From contig CAUYUJ010016069.1 of the NCBI GenBank assembly GCA_963575745.1, positions 233,264 to 297,263 on the forward strand: a DNA stretch of 64,000 nt, read 5' to 3'. This DNA is from Prorocentrum cordatum (taxonomy: Eukaryota > Sar > Dinophyceae > Prorocentrales > Prorocentraceae). Made by a program: the position numbers and the translations under genes. Under the pieces are notes generated by a model that saw only the letters and a list, made by a program, of their open reading frames with translations, had not been told where the DNA came from and did no database searches. Shown here one piece after another: positions 27,441 through 39,636 of the stretch. Numbering within the stretch: position 1 is the first letter of the stretch; every line of letters starts with the position of its first letter.

Positions 27441-30030
27441 GCGAGGGAGGGGGGGAAGACGAAAGCCCAGAAGATACGGTCCTTTTCATTTGTGTCTATG
27501 TCTTTGCGTGTCCCATGGCCCCTTCAGGGAAGTGAAAGCGCAGTTGCGGAGCCAGCGTCGACGTCCGATTACGTTGGGGACGACACTGCTTTGGTCATGC
27601 GATGAGGTGTGAGCAAAACCTCCGCGCGGCCGAAGTCACATACCGTCGGCGACATCGAGTCGTATTGTATTCTGTGCGAGATGCGTGGTGCGACGGCCCG
27701 TTCCCAGCAGAGCCGTCTGTGATGTGCGAAGCCGTGCGGGCTGAACGAATTATGCGTTTGTTGGGCACGCCTGGCACATCATCAGAAAAAATGGTTGCAC
27801 TTCGTGTGCAATAGTTACGTCATACGGTGGGGTCATTCTTCAAGGAATGTGCCAGGAGGATTTAGACCCTGGAGGATTCCCTATCTGATGAGGGTGGCGG
27901 TGATACCCATGGCCATGCCTCAATCGGTGTTCCACTGGCTTCCCAATCATGTATTCTTTATTTGAGGGTTCCTTATCCAATGCCCTCACCTTCTGTTGTG
28001 TAGGTAGTTGCGACGCAGTGTTTCAGATATTGGCCATCGCGTGAGCCTTCCACGCAAGTGCTGTTGCTCCCAGATGCCCTCTCTGCCCAACAGGCTGGGT
28101 TGTCTCTTCCAATGTTGGCAGCACGCGGCAATTCGATCTTATTTTTTTGTCTGCTCTAAATGGTACGCCAGAGCTTTACTGTTCACTTGTCCTGCGTTCG
28201 GCCCAGCTTGGCCAGACATGCTGCTTACAGTCGTCGATGCTGTTGGCGGTGGGATGGGGGCATGGCGTGACTTGCTTGCTGTAAGGGGGGAAGCAGTATT
28301 CGCGTTCGGCCAGGATTTCCTTCACCTTGACGGGCAATCGCGGAACAGTTATGGTTCTTGGTTTCAGCGTGACTACTTGCATGCTCACCTAGCTGAATAC
28401 AGGGAGCGGCCCCCCCCACACGTCTCTATGCCTAATTGTTGATGGCGTACCGGGAAACCATGCGCTCCAGTTTGCGCTTGTCTGTTTCGATGCCACTCGT
28501 GTGCAGCTCCTCTGCTTCTCGGAATGCCCCACTCCTTCCCCCGCTCACGTGCACGTTCATTTGCGGCTTGCCTTCTCAGGATACGCACGTTGCGCACCGG
28601 GCACACAGACGGTGCCACGAGCTTGGGTGTGTGAGGCATGGCATGGCATCATCCTGGTCTTGTGCCGCTTTACCGCATTCATCCCATTGCTGCGGCTGCA
28701 TGTTGTGGAGCCACCGCGCGCAGGACAACCAGCTCGGAAGCACAAGCTCATCTCCAAGAGATTTGTCTCCAAGAGCTGGCCTGAGCAGCAACCCGTTCAT
28801 GGTATCGACGAATTCATTATTGAGATGGACATCGGATGGGATACAGAGTATTTCCAAGGCAGCGGCGATTTCGGCTGGAATGCAGAGTATGATGCGGCGG
28901 ACCTCGCTCATGCCGTCGACTTCAGCCCCTTCGAGTCGCTTCCAAGAGGTTACTCTCGCACGTCATTCTGACCGGTCTTATCGACAGTGAAGGCTGCCTG
29001 GCTGAAAGTTCAGGGGCGGTGCCCAGAGCGGGTCCTGGGTCAGGGCTCCCCTCCGAGGGGGGGACTGGCGACGCGCGGGAGCTTCCCTTGAGGCCAGTTC
29101 CGCCCCCTCGGCCCTGGCCCCTCCCTCAGAGCTGCCCTCCTGGGCTTCTGGCCAGTCGGGAGGGTCGACGAATTCGTGCTCCGTTTTCACCTCGCTGGCT
29201 TCACACCTGGTGGGGGCGCCATGGGGGTGGGGGCTGGAAGTTGTCGGCACGCACATCGGGGTTACGGCGGGACGTCCGACCCCCCGCCCCTCGGAAGCTT
29301 GTCTCTACCTTCTAGAGAAGGCCCTCTCAGAAGCGTCCCAGACTCGCCACGAAGGCAAATTGGGTCCTGAGGGACATGGCCTTTACTGGACCGCGGAGCT
29401 TTCCTCAGGCCCAGTTTTACATGCCGAGTCGTTATTTGATTGTCCTGGTGCCCGTGTAGGGCCCGAGGGGTCCGAACAAGTTCCAGGACGCCATCCTGCA
29501 TCGTGGGCGAAAATCGTATCCGTATCCGCGGCCTCGCGGGCCAGGCCCCTGGGCCGCGACTCGCGGATACGGGGCGTCTTTTCGTGGATGCCCCCAGCGG
29601 CGGAACGTATCCGTGCGACCGCGTATCCGCGCGATCGCGCCTGCGAATTAAGATGGTGAGGGCGCAGATGCGGATCATGCTCGCTGTTCGTGACTGCAGG
29701 ACTGTCTGCTGCGTGCGACAAGGGGGGCGTCAGAGGATTCGTGTTGCTGCTGCAATGCTCTCATCATTGCCCTCCTCAGAATGGGTGCTCCTGGACACGA
29801 CCAGGGCAGACCTCGAGCACGTCACCCGAGATCGTATCTCCGTCCATCGCCCTCCCGAGCGCGTGAGGGAGGTGCCACAGCACACACTCAGAGAGTGTTG
29901 TGGCTCCGATTCGATTCCGATCCGGCGTGCAGCTCCCGATTTCCGAGCCGATGCGGCGATCGCCGATCTGAGCGCCGATTCCCAAAGATTCTCGACGCGA
30001 TTCCGACTGCGACCCGGTTTCGCGATTCGA
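27441..30030. other. No confident gene; weak ORFs only
   Basis: The least unconvincing ORFs are 28501-28971 on the plus strand (156 codons) and 28576-28911 on the minus strand (111 codons); they overlap, so at most one can be real, and neither has a recognisable motif. Around 29490-29640 there are repeated CGTATCCG motifs. I see no repeat family or RNA gene in the rest. Confidence 0.4.
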
Positions 30031-30220
30031 TGCTGACCCTTACAGTTGGGGCATTGAGGAAGGAACCCTTTTCGTTGGGGAGGGGCTCTGTGTTCGTTAG
30101 TTGTTTTGCAGTTCGCCTTTGGTTTTGCTTAGGGTTTCAACGGGAAATCGAAGTTAAACTTATGGGAAAAAGAGACCTCGTTCCTTATTTAGGGTTCCTT
30201 AGGTCAACGCCTCGACTGTA
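30031..30220 (+). repeat. Dispersed repeat R2, copy 2
   Basis: The diverged second copy of 26721-26911 keeps GGAAGGAACCCTTTTCGTTG, TTAGGTCAACGC and the terminal CGACTGTA. Confidence 0.75.
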
Positions 30221-32399
30221 CTGCTCTGAGATGGCAGCAGAAGGGGGGCTGCTCAGAGGAAGGCCCCTGCCGCATCTCAGCAGACCGCCCCGTGGCCCGG
30301 CCCACTCCTCGAGCGCCGATGGGGGGTAGGGACGAGGTCGGGGCGCCCAGTCTGGGAGGTGGCCGCCTGCAACAAGAGGGAGGAGGGAGGAGGGAGGAGG
30401 GAGGAAGGTTCGAACTTCGAACTTCAAGGAGCGAAGCTTTCGTGTGCTTTTCGCCCTTCGGGGGCCTCCTAGGGACTCCTCGTGGTCGCGGCTGGGCTGA
30501 GTCCCCTTGGAACTCTTGACGCTTCGCGTATTCTCACCAGCGGTCGCTGCTGCCTGCCGCCTGACCGCGGCCCCGCGCGCGCCCGCCCCCCTACTCGCGG
30601 CCGCAGCCCGACCGTGACCGCCTGCCGCTGGCGCTTCCGCCTGCGGCTGTAAAACAAAAAAGTAATCTCACCAGCCTTAATACACGTGCTACCTCCTGGG
30701 AGCGAGGTGCACACTCACACTGCGACTCACGCTGTGCTTAGACCCCCACGGTACTCCGTGGGCTCTCAGCCCGTGCGGTCTGGCTGCCATAACCCTGCCC
30801 GCGGCTCACTTGGGCCTCACAGGAACACGGGCCCGAGTCGCCTGCCGGGGCGCTCACTTTGGATGGCCGGGGCGGCAGGCCGAAGGCCCCCCGCCATGCG
30901 CTCCACACTCCCGAAGACGGCCTTGCCCATGTGGCATTTCCCCCCCCCGCGACGGCGCCACACGCCAACGACACACCGACTTCACGTGTTGGGTCTTCGT
31001 CTGGCGGCGTTGACATCCGGCGCTTCCTTCCATGTGTTCAATTTTTTGCGGCTATCGGCTGCGCCTCCTCTCCTCCCCTCCTGTCGCCATCGACGACTGC
31101 TGAGGGGTGACGACGTCGTGCAGTGTGGCTCTGGCCTAATACCTTGGGTCACCTCCTGGGGATGAGGTGCTTCCCTCTCAGCACTGCGTGCTGGTGCTGT
31201 GCTCGCCTGGGATGGCGGGGGCTTTCGGCCAGAGGCATCTTGCAGGCCCGGCCTTTCCACGTCTTGGCCGTTCCGCTTTTCGGCGCCGTCGCCCTAGAGT
31301 ACGACTTCCAGTTCATGTGGTGCATACTGTGGCAGGTCCATGCCTCCTCCTGGCCGACGTTTCCCCCCCCCGGCGTTGCCGACCGTTGCTTCCTCCTCTG
31401 GGAGTGGTTCCCGCTCGCTGTCGCCATCGACATCTTGCCCTTCTGCGCTGATCAGGTGGTGCACTCCATCCTGCAGTTCCCCCCTGACTGACACTGGGCA
31501 CGGTGACGTGGTGTCCACCTGCGATTGGACCTGAGTCGGCTCGCCGGCGAGCACCTGGTGCTCCGTGAGTGAGGCAGCCCGCTTTTCCCCCCCTCTTCGT
31601 CCCTCCGTCGCCCCGCCCTTCCCCCCCCTCCGTCCTTCCGTCGCCCTGCTCGGCGCCTGGCGTCCTAGTGCTGGTGCAACGTCGCCACGCGCGGCTGCCC
31701 GTCTGCCCGTTTTCCCCAATTTGTTCTGCATGTTGCACGAATTATCTGGCTCTGTGCCCCAGTTAGCCTGATTGACGCGCCCTCTGGACTTTTCCTTGCG
31801 GGCCGCAGATCAAAAAAGTATTCTCACCAGCCAGCATCGATGCCCAGGCGAATTGCCTTGATCAGGGGAGTGGGTGTGGGGGGGGGGGAACAAAGCGCTG
31901 GGGAAGCCGTCGAACCGATGTTTAGGATCCGCCTGGGCAGACCCACGAGTCAAGCACTAGTGATTTGGCGGACCTGCCGAACGAGTACGGGCGGAGGGTA
32001 CGGATGAGGAACCGGGAGGATAAGTACGAGGATGAGTAGGAGGAAAGGGAGGAGGACGAGGAGGAGGAGGAGGAGGAAGAGGAAGGATAATGGAGGAGTA
32101 GGAGACACAGGACGAGGGGGAAGGCGAGCAGAAGGATGATAAGCTTGATTGTACACATTCTAGATTTACTTCTGGTTGATCATGGAGGAGCGGGGGGAGG
32201 AGATGCAGAGGAGGAGGAGGAGGACGAGGAGGAGGGGGAGGAGGAGGAACACGGTTGAGGAAGAGGGGGAGAGGAGGAGGGCAACAATGATCGGGGTGAA
32301 GGCTATGGTGACGGCATCGACGACGACTAAGACGATTCCAGCATTTTTGAATGTGTTTGCGTACATTTGCTCTGGGCGTCGTTTGGAGACATTTTGGAA
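30221..32399. other. No confident gene; short direct repeats and GGA/CCT tracts
   Basis: AAAAAAGTA(A/T)TCTCACCAGCC occurs near 30656 and 31813, and TATTCTCACCAGC also near 30528. The repeated ends could mark a roughly 1.2-kb element, but its interior is not recognisable. GGA tracts lie at about 32037-32100 and 32190-32280. ORFs in 30.7-31.8 kb overlap on both strands without motifs. Confidence 0.4.
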
Positions 32400-33110
32400 C
32401 CATTTTATGGGGCCTTCTTGGGGCTATTATGGGAGCTTCCGGAGCCCTCTTGAGGGAGCCTTAGGGCCCTCTTGGAGGCGCCAGGAGGCCTCTTGGGGCC
32501 ATGTTGGAAGACCTCGATTGCAGAGGGGGGTTTTAGTTACGCTTACCCCTTTTGAGCCCCAGCAGTCGTCATTTGGAGCTGTGTTGGGGTTCTCTTGGGG
32601 TGCTCTTTGGGGCTCCTGGGCCGTCTTGGGGTCATCTCGGGCTTGTCGTGGGGCCCTCACGGGCCAGATTGGAGCCATCTTGAAACCAAATAATCCCATC
32701 GGAAGCGAAACGGCGAGAAGAACCATATCAATTGTATTCTTTAGGTGTTCGACGGATTTGGGTCTATTGAGGCCATCCTTGAGGAACTCCGTGGCCATTT
32801 GGAGCTGTCTTGGAGCGGTCTTGGGGCATCCTGGAGGCATGTTGATGGCCATCTTGAGCCATCCTTGGATACCTCAAGTAATCTTGGAGGCCATCTTGGG
32901 TTTTTTGAGGGCATCTGGTAGCCATGTTGGCCCCCGAGATGCCCAACTCATTAAACGACAATCGAATATCGAAGGGGCGTCCTCGATTACGTGCGCGCCT
33001 GGGCCCCAAACGTCGCCACTTGGGGCCCTCTTGGGGCGTTTTTGGGGGTGTTTTGGAGCGCCCTTGGGTTTCTTGGAGCCCGCTTGGGCCTCTCTTGGGG
33101 CCCTCCACTT
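32400..33110 (+). repeat. Dispersed degenerate repeat D1 (5' flank of the copia element)
   Basis: Many TTGGGGCC, GCCATCTTGG and GGAGC(C/T)NTCTTGG units, with an inner segment CATCGGAAGCGA...GTGTTCGACGGATTTGGG that reappears beyond the retroelement at about 49260-49330. The copia element therefore appears to sit inside a D1 array. Confidence 0.7.
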
Positions 33111-33115
33111 TCAAG

Positions 33116-33374
33116 TGGGCTGGGATACGGGCGAGAGGTAACGAGCGTGTGTCCGCGGCCATTTGTACTCAAGCGGCCGGCCGCCCAGATCTGATTACAC
33201 CTCAGCGCGAGGTGTACCGCTTGCCATCGAGACCAACACATCCTTTGCTTGACATGGCTCGTCGCTCCCGCGACGATCTCCTACTACTGGGACTATCGGT
33301 ACTATGATACAACAGAGCTGGAGCTGGGCTTCGCCAGAGGCGAAGCTGCTGGTTGGGCCTTCCCACGCTGTTCA
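33116..33374 (+). repeat. 5' LTR of the copia element
   Basis: It matches 48958-49216 over its length, from GCTGGGATAC and GGCGAGAGGTAACGAGCGTG to CTGGTTGGGCC. It contains the inverted pair CTCAGCGCGAGG and GGCTTCGCC...GGCGAAGC. Ends are placed at TG...CA by convention and could be off by a few bases. Confidence 0.8.
33153..33173 (+). promoter_or_regulatory. Spliced-leader-like sequence inside the 5' LTR
   Basis: These 21 nt align without gaps to the dinoflagellate spliced leader with 16 matches: CCG, GCCATTT and a perfect CTCAAG 3' end. The 3' LTR copy at 48995-49015 also matches at 16 positions, with GCCGTTTTTACTCAAG. It could be a fossil of a trans-spliced transcript captured in the LTR (inference). 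Confidence 0.45.
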
Positions 33375-33378
33375 AACT

Positions 33379-33391
33379 TGGTAGCGGAGCT
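33379..33391 (+). promoter_or_regulatory. Primer-binding site, initiator tRNA-Met type
   Basis: TGGTAGCGGAG lies four bases after the 5' LTR and matches the complement of the 3' end of eukaryotic initiator tRNA-Met (TGGTAGCAGAG) at 10 of 11 positions. This is the usual primer of copia-type elements. Confidence 0.65.
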
Positions 33392-33643
33392 GGCCTATGG
33401 TGGTCCGCTCTTGCTCTACTCCTCACCATCCACGGCACTATCTGGTGGACCACTGACGTGGTGGAACATCAAGGTGCAGTGGGTTTGCGCGGAGGAATGT
33501 ACATAACTACGCAATGTCGCAAGGACACTTGCAGTGATACCTCTGCCTACGCAGAGGCCTCTTACTCGCGTCCTACACCCCTGCGATACTAGACTCCTGA
33601 AGTCCACCCGCCTAGTCCAATTGGAAACTTTTTCGAAGACGGA

Positions 33644-34258
33644 ATGCATGGAAACATGCGATACGACATTGTGCCGCCCCCACCCCCACGCAGGCTTACG
33701 ACCACGCACAACAAGCCCCAACCAACCACATCCGACTACGACCTACGAGGCCATTGGATTGGTATAACTATCTTTGAGCTCACATGGATTGCTATCGGGT
33801 GTGCGGTGGGACACATACGTGGCGGAGACGACGCAAGAACCGCTTGCCCCCATTGGGCCCCGGCCGATCAAGTACCTTTCCGCGAATTCGCTCGCGAGGC
33901 GCATGCCTGGATCAACGTGACCACAGGCACCATGACGCCTTCCCAACAAGCTGCAGCATTGCAGCGAGGCTTGGAAGGCCTCGCGCGGACCATAGCCAGG
34001 AGAGTTCCCCCAGCAGCTATCAATTTCGGCGTTAACATAGGTGGCCGCCATACCGATGGCGCCACCTACATCATGTTCCTATTAAGTACGCATTTCGAAA
34101 ACCTAGAAGAGGAACGCCAACTCAACTCGGGCACAGCTCTCATTGACTTCCGAGTCCATGCGGGAGAACGGATCGGCCAGATTTTGGCACGCTTCGAGAT
34201 AGCCCGCTATGAAGCCGAAACGGTAGGCTTCAACATCCCCAACTTCCAAATTCTATAA
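33644..34258 (+). CDS. Gag-like protein of the copia element
   Basis: The open frame contains FREFAREAHAWINVTTGTMT...QQAAALQRGLEGLARTIARR and later FLLSTHFENLEEERQLN...RVHAGERIGQILARFEIARY. This pattern (a Trp-containing helix, repeated alanine-rich helices and a GExIxxxLxRF motif) is typical of UBN2-like/retrotransposon Gag in dinoflagellate copia elements. The first about 65 residues (Pro-rich, then hydrophobic) are less convincing and the true start is uncertain. Gag would form the particle that packages the element RNA. It lies about 270 bp after the primer-binding site. Confidence 0.7.
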   Translation: MHGNMRYDIVPPPPPRRLTTTHNKPQPTTSDYDLRGHWIGITIFELTWIAIGCAVGHIRGGDDARTACPHWAPADQVPFREFAREAHAWINVTTGTMTPSQQAAALQRGLEGLARTIARRVPPAAINFGVNIGGRHTDGATYIMFLLSTHFENLEEERQLNSGTALIDFRVHAGERIGQILARFEIARYEAETVGFNIPNFQIL

Positions 34259-37200
34259 AGTATTTTATTCAGAACCCTTGAAGTGGCGACGTCGCGTGCG
34301 CAACAACTCCTGCAGCCACTAAACCACCACATGCCGAGGGACCAGCAAGTTTGACTCTCTACTTGAACGCGCGAGGTCATGCGCCCACATCGCTGAGAGA
34401 ACCCCCGACAATATTGGTAGCATCTTCAGTCACGGTCACCGTGCCGAGACCATTCACGCTGAGGACAACGCAGGGCAACCTGCTACCAACGTCCAGAAAG
34501 ACGATCCGCAACCGGCGGAGACCACCACCCTATTGACTCAAAATGGTGGTTCGGCCTCGGGGTTGCAAGACTCCTGGGCCAGGTTTAGGGGGCCGCCCGA
34601 TGCGGCGGCCCCTACTCGAGCAACTACCCTAATGGGCTCAGCGGGGCAACCTGCTGAGTCCGCCTTCGCCTCTGGAACCGACGCCGACGCGTCTTCGGAC
34701 GACGAGGCCGCCGCCCTAGACTACTCCGGCATGCCCACGTACCTCGCGGAAGAACAACAGGCGTAATTTTCATTCGTAGGAAACCAGGAACATTAACGCA
34801 CGTGGAGACGATTTATGAAGAGGCCAGTTCGCAAGGTACGACGTACTATCCGACGCGCAATCAGGGGAAAGGGTAAGGGTCGAGGCAAGGGTAAAAGTAA
34901 ACGACGGCGACTGCATGGCAGAGGCATGTTAGCATTTCTAGCATCCCTTACTGGTCCGCAATATAGAGAGATGTTCCTAGGCGCAGGCAGGAACCGTAGG
35001 CATACGTCAGGAAAAAAGGAAAGGGACGTCGAGGCAACCCGAGGGGCGCTAACGGTAAAACAGTGGAATGTGATCTGCCATAGCACGCAACATTGTCGCC
35101 GTGAGTGCCCTCAGGGCGATGGGAGAGACCGAGGTCCGCCGATGCATTTGGATCAAACTGCCTCGGACACGCTGTATGTTGGCTTGGCAACAATTTTGGC
35201 CGACCCTGCCGACAGCTCAGTCGCAGTCGTTAACTGCGTGGCTGCCAGATATTTGAGTGCCAATATGGCCCATCTAGAATTATGCCGACGAGCTGTTCGA
35301 GGAGATATTCACTGGCCACAATGAGATTGACCAGGCAGACTGGCTGGGCATACCCATCGCGGGGCAACCTAGTGACATTGAGCTTGTCGAGGATTTCCAC
35401 GTGCCCGCCGAAGTAGATCGCGAAATGGCGGCGACACCCGCGGATTCAGACACCGCTATTCCTGCGGCAGAAGAGGAAATGCAATGTATGCTCTATCCTC
35501 GGGTTATTGGTAAGCCGACAAACATGGAATTGAGTGATGGTGACCTTTTGCGGGGGAACCCGCGAGATGCTAGCGATCTGTCTGGGCGCGTCCAGTGCGA
35601 GCTCGGCCGCGACGAAGGATTTCAATATGCATTCGCAGCTTCGGATCGCTCCACGGGCCGCCAGGGGCGATCGGCAAGCCGCCGGGCTTGGAGACGCCAG
35701 TGTCGCGCTGGCGACAATGGCGACGGCTGGGAAGATGGCTCGCGTCTGGTACGTCGTGGTCGGGTTCGCGTTGGTTCGCCCAAACATGCGCGCGCGCCCC
35801 AGTGGCGCTCGCTCCAGCGGCCTTCAGCGCCCCCATCTTCCTGATGCACGGGCCCCAAGGGCCCCTCCGAGGAGGGGCCGCAGACCTGGCGCCCCACCGA
35901 GGGTGGGGGGTGCGCTGGCGGGGGCGCCCGCGCCAAAGGGGATAGCCTCAAGAATAATGCCCAGAAGGCGGACGATACAGCGCCTTGTTGACCGCGCGAA
36001 TGCTGGATTGGCTCGCCAGTGCGTAGACCCAGATACGACGCGACACTGGCTGAACAAGGGTTGGGCCGAGCACCGGATTCGCCGTTGGTTTTCCCTTCGC
36101 AAATTTGAGCGAGACGATGTAGGCAACGCCATTCGCTCAAAAAAAGAAGGGGGCTGTCAAACCATGAGGGGCCTTGATAAAGCGAGGCTCCAAGAGGGCC
36201 ATTATCGAGGAACGGAGACTTTACCGAGGTGCTGTTTGCGCTTGATTCGGGCTCGCCGCCCGCGGGCTCGGCTGTTCCATGGGGGCCCATCAAGGGGCCC
36301 CGACTTCCGCAAGACACCGCGGGCCTGGTCTCGCGGCGATGGCCGGGGTCGCTGCACCGATCCGAACACGACGCCGCGCAGCGAGCAGTTGACGCGCGAG
36401 GACTACGAACAAGCTACGGCTCAAGAAATTGTCCAATCCACGAAGATTTGGGGAAGCCTCTCATCTGCTCATTACTTAAAGAAATTCAATCGCGATTGGA
36501 ATGCGGGAAAACCTGCTTCGCCCAAGCAAGAAGGACGACCAGCAAGAAGACGCTGAAGCTGAAGAAATGGCCGAAGCAGTGGACCCCGCTGCTGAGGCTC
36601 CTGCCGTGTGCGACTCGGATTACTCCGAGCCCTTTTCCACTCCCACAAACGTCACTTGTGATCGGGAGGGCTCTGTCGATCCTGCGGCTATCATCGCGGA
36701 AAGCATGGGTCTTTCCCCAGGAAGATTAAGTCGCCTACCGCGTTGGACAGGTAGATTGGGCAAGGACTACTGTCGACAAAAGGCTGAGCGCTACTAAGTA
36801 TAACTTGACCGTCAGGGACAAGCCAACTATTGGCAATCTGTTCCTCGGAAAGCCGGATGGGATAGACCTTGGCCCTGGCAGAGATCATATGCGCCATGCG
36901 CCATGGACACCAGCGGGGGCAACGCCAACGGCACCTGCTCCCAAGACAAGAACCATGTCAAAGAAAGATCAGCATCTGATTGTGCCTGAATCTTCGAGTT
37001 CTTCGAGCAATCCCAAGTCAATCGGTCCTGGTCAGCTCAGACCACCGCCTAAACAGAAGGAGAGGAAAAAGCCCAGGTGACCCCAATCCTGGCGATGGCA
37101 AGCGACAGCGAGCCGCGGGGCAACCTGCTGGTCGACGTCGATCCAGAGGGCCAGCAGTGGCCGCCGCAGCAGCTGCATTTTAAAGGCGCCATCACTCCTA

Positions 37201-38920
37201 CTCCCGAGGGCCCCGCAGCGCGTCGCAGCCCTACACCTGGCCAGGCGCGCGGGGCTGGCCGGGCGCCGGCGCTGGAGGGATCGTCGATGGGATGCTTCTT
37301 CATCGAGGCGCGGTGCCGAGCAGAGACTACTGGAAACTACATCAAGGGCATCAGGGGCAGCTCCCAAATATAAGAAGTGCGAGTACTATAACATCAGTGA
37401 GAAGACACGCCAGGACTTCGACACCCTTACCCCTCGGATCACCCCTCGGACTCCCAAAGGATCCGCATGCGCCGCCTCGCCATCGGCAGGCGCCCGCGCA
37501 CCTTCAGCATCGGCTGCAGCCAAATCCGCGGGACGGATTGATGGGCCAGATCAGAGCTCCGCGGGGCAACCTGCTCCTACTCTCGAAATGCCTGTCGAGT
37601 GCAGACATCATTGGGGATGTATGCGCGCCGCCAGGCGCGCGAATCTCAACCCGGCATATCGCCCCCATGTCGATGACGGGCCTGGTCGATACATCGCGGT
37701 GCAGTGCGACGCCAGGGACACCGCCGTCATTGCCGATCAGGTTTCTCACGCGCGCCAGCTTGTGCGCAATCCTGCGTGGACGTTCGGCTCCCACTTATCT
37801 GTCCGAGAAGAGCTACTTGGCGGGGATCCTTAAAGAAGATGGAATTGTTGGACCAGATATGGTCTATGTGGAGCAGCGCTGCTGCTCAGAGTGGCTAACT
37901 GCTGCTACTCGCCACAGACCATTTCACAACGGCCATTTTTGACAGGTTTCTGAGAGCAGCACCGCCTTTCGACAATTTCGTTAGATAGGTGGAGCCCTCG
38001 GAGCTGCTCGACAAGTGGCCACCTGAAGGATGTCATCATTACCACCCCCGACACCTGGAGACTGTCTGGCGTTGTCTCAGCGACCGCCATTGGGCATATC
38101 AGGCATTAGTTGTGCTGAACTTGATCGGCGTGGTTGACAACGCTGGCATGCGAAAAAAACAGGCCCCATATCAAGAAGTGCAAGTGTGCTACGGAAATTC
38201 ACAATACATACTTCATACGCCCAAGTAATGGACACAGCAGCCCTGGGATAAAGTGCACTGAGGCATTGTATATGAGGATAACGGATTTGACCATTCCAGG
38301 TGCACCTTGTTATTTCACTCCTGGTACCCATTGGGGGAATATCCCGAGTATACTTCGCGCAGGACCGTCATGCCGTGCCGACGACACCACCGGCAGAAGA
38401 GGCAGACAGTTTGTTCATTGTTGTCCATATGTACCTGGTGACAACAGAATCTAATCCGGCCTGCGCGTCGACTCCGAAGTCTGAGTTATGGCTAGTTCGA
38501 GAAACTTGCTTCGTGATAGCATGGCTATTTGGCGTTCAGCAAATGATATTATTATGTCGGCATGCAGGAACGGCAGAATTCCTCCGACTCGCATCGTCCA
38601 GCTCATAGGCATGCTGCCCAACGATAAGTGCATGTATGGCCGCGTGGGCCATGTATGGATCAATCCCATGTACCTGTGTGACAACGAGCAGGAAAAACTT
38701 CGTGATGCTACCCTCGACGAGTTGTACGAATTTCAATATGATGCGTCATCGTTGAAGGATTAGTTGATTTAAACACCCCCTTCAATTTGAAGTGTCCCGG
38801 ACCGACGCCCATCTCCAGGAGGTCGAGTTCTCTACGATATTTACGATGCAAGAAGGGTACTGAGCGGGGACACCTGCAGGGGGATCCGACGGATCGTGAA
38901 TTCAGACCCAGAGTGCGGAC
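34259..38920 (+). other. Copia internal region with broken ORF segments, no known domain
   Basis: Successive open segments switch frame: about 34533-34766, 35341-35844, 36501-36797, 36805-37080, 37370-37833 and 38488-38763. They share a Pro/Ala/Ser-rich style and repeated AGQPA peptides encoded by the 14-nt hairpins. 37370-37833 (YKKCEYYNISEKTRQDF ... SHLSVREELLGGDP) and 38488-38763 (MASSRNLLRDSMAIW...) have better coding character. No family is recognised. The segments may be decayed polyprotein or extra ORFs. Confidence 0.45.
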
Positions 38921-39484
38921 GTGACTGGCATGACATCGAATGGGATTACTCCCGAGGGCATGCTGTGCGCCAACGATCCGTTTCGTGCTCAGACGCAGCA
39001 GCTGCCACTACCTGCAGGGCAACCTGCGTCGTTTGCACCTATGAGTAGGGCCGCGACTCCCTTTGGGACTCCACAGAGCGCTGGGAGCACCGACAGCCTA
39101 CAGGCGAGGCTCCAGAGCATCCGGATGGACCCACAGCTCTACCAGGTTTTGCAGGCGACATCGCCGTTCGCATCGCCGCGTCCACTTGCCGGGCAACCTG
39201 CTTTCCCTGACCGCAACGCTGCGCAGAGGGTCGAGAGTTCGACTGGTCAGCAACAGTGGATGTACCGGCAAATGCGCGAGGCCGCGCAGAGCACGCGCAG
39301 GGGCGGCATCGACCTCCCTAGCGCCAACTGGACGCCACCTTGGGAGTATGTCCCGGACCCAAATCCATCACCGGACAACCCCAATAGGTACGGATACGTG
39401 CCAGCGTTTTTCAGTCATCCGACATGCGATCCGACAGCTGCAGATCGCCCCACAGCACCGCCGATGGACTTCCCATTGTCCTGA
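38921..39484 (+). CDS. Copia ORF segment, Pro/Gln/Ser-rich
   Basis: An open frame of 187 codons starting MTGMTSNGITPEGMLC; it is rich in Ala, Pro, Gln and Ser with two AGQPA repeats, and ends NRYGYVPAFFSHPTCDPTAA... The bias looks coding and it precedes the RING-containing frame, so it is probably part of the same polyprotein. No domain recognised. Confidence 0.45.
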   Translation: MTGMTSNGITPEGMLCANDPFRAQTQQLPLPAGQPASFAPMSRAATPFGTPQSAGSTDSLQARLQSIRMDPQLYQVLQATSPFASPRPLAGQPAFPDRNAAQRVESSTGQQQWMYRQMREAAQSTRRGGIDLPSANWTPPWEYVPDPNPSPDNPNRYGYVPAFFSHPTCDPTAADRPTAPPMDFPLS

Positions 39485-39636
39485 CTACCATGCTCAGGTG
39501 CCGGGAAACCCTCGCGTGGGAACGCAGCCGGAGAATCCGTGTATACGGGCGACAGCCGACGACTTCTATCAGTCTCAGTTGAAGCGGCTCTGGTTGCACG
39601 TAGGGTCTGCTGGGTCAGATTCCTCATTTTGGATAT

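Noticed and set aside
28501-28971. 156-codon ORF as a gene
   Set aside because: It conflicts with an equally plausible minus-strand ORF and shows no motif or exon signals; reported only within a region entry.
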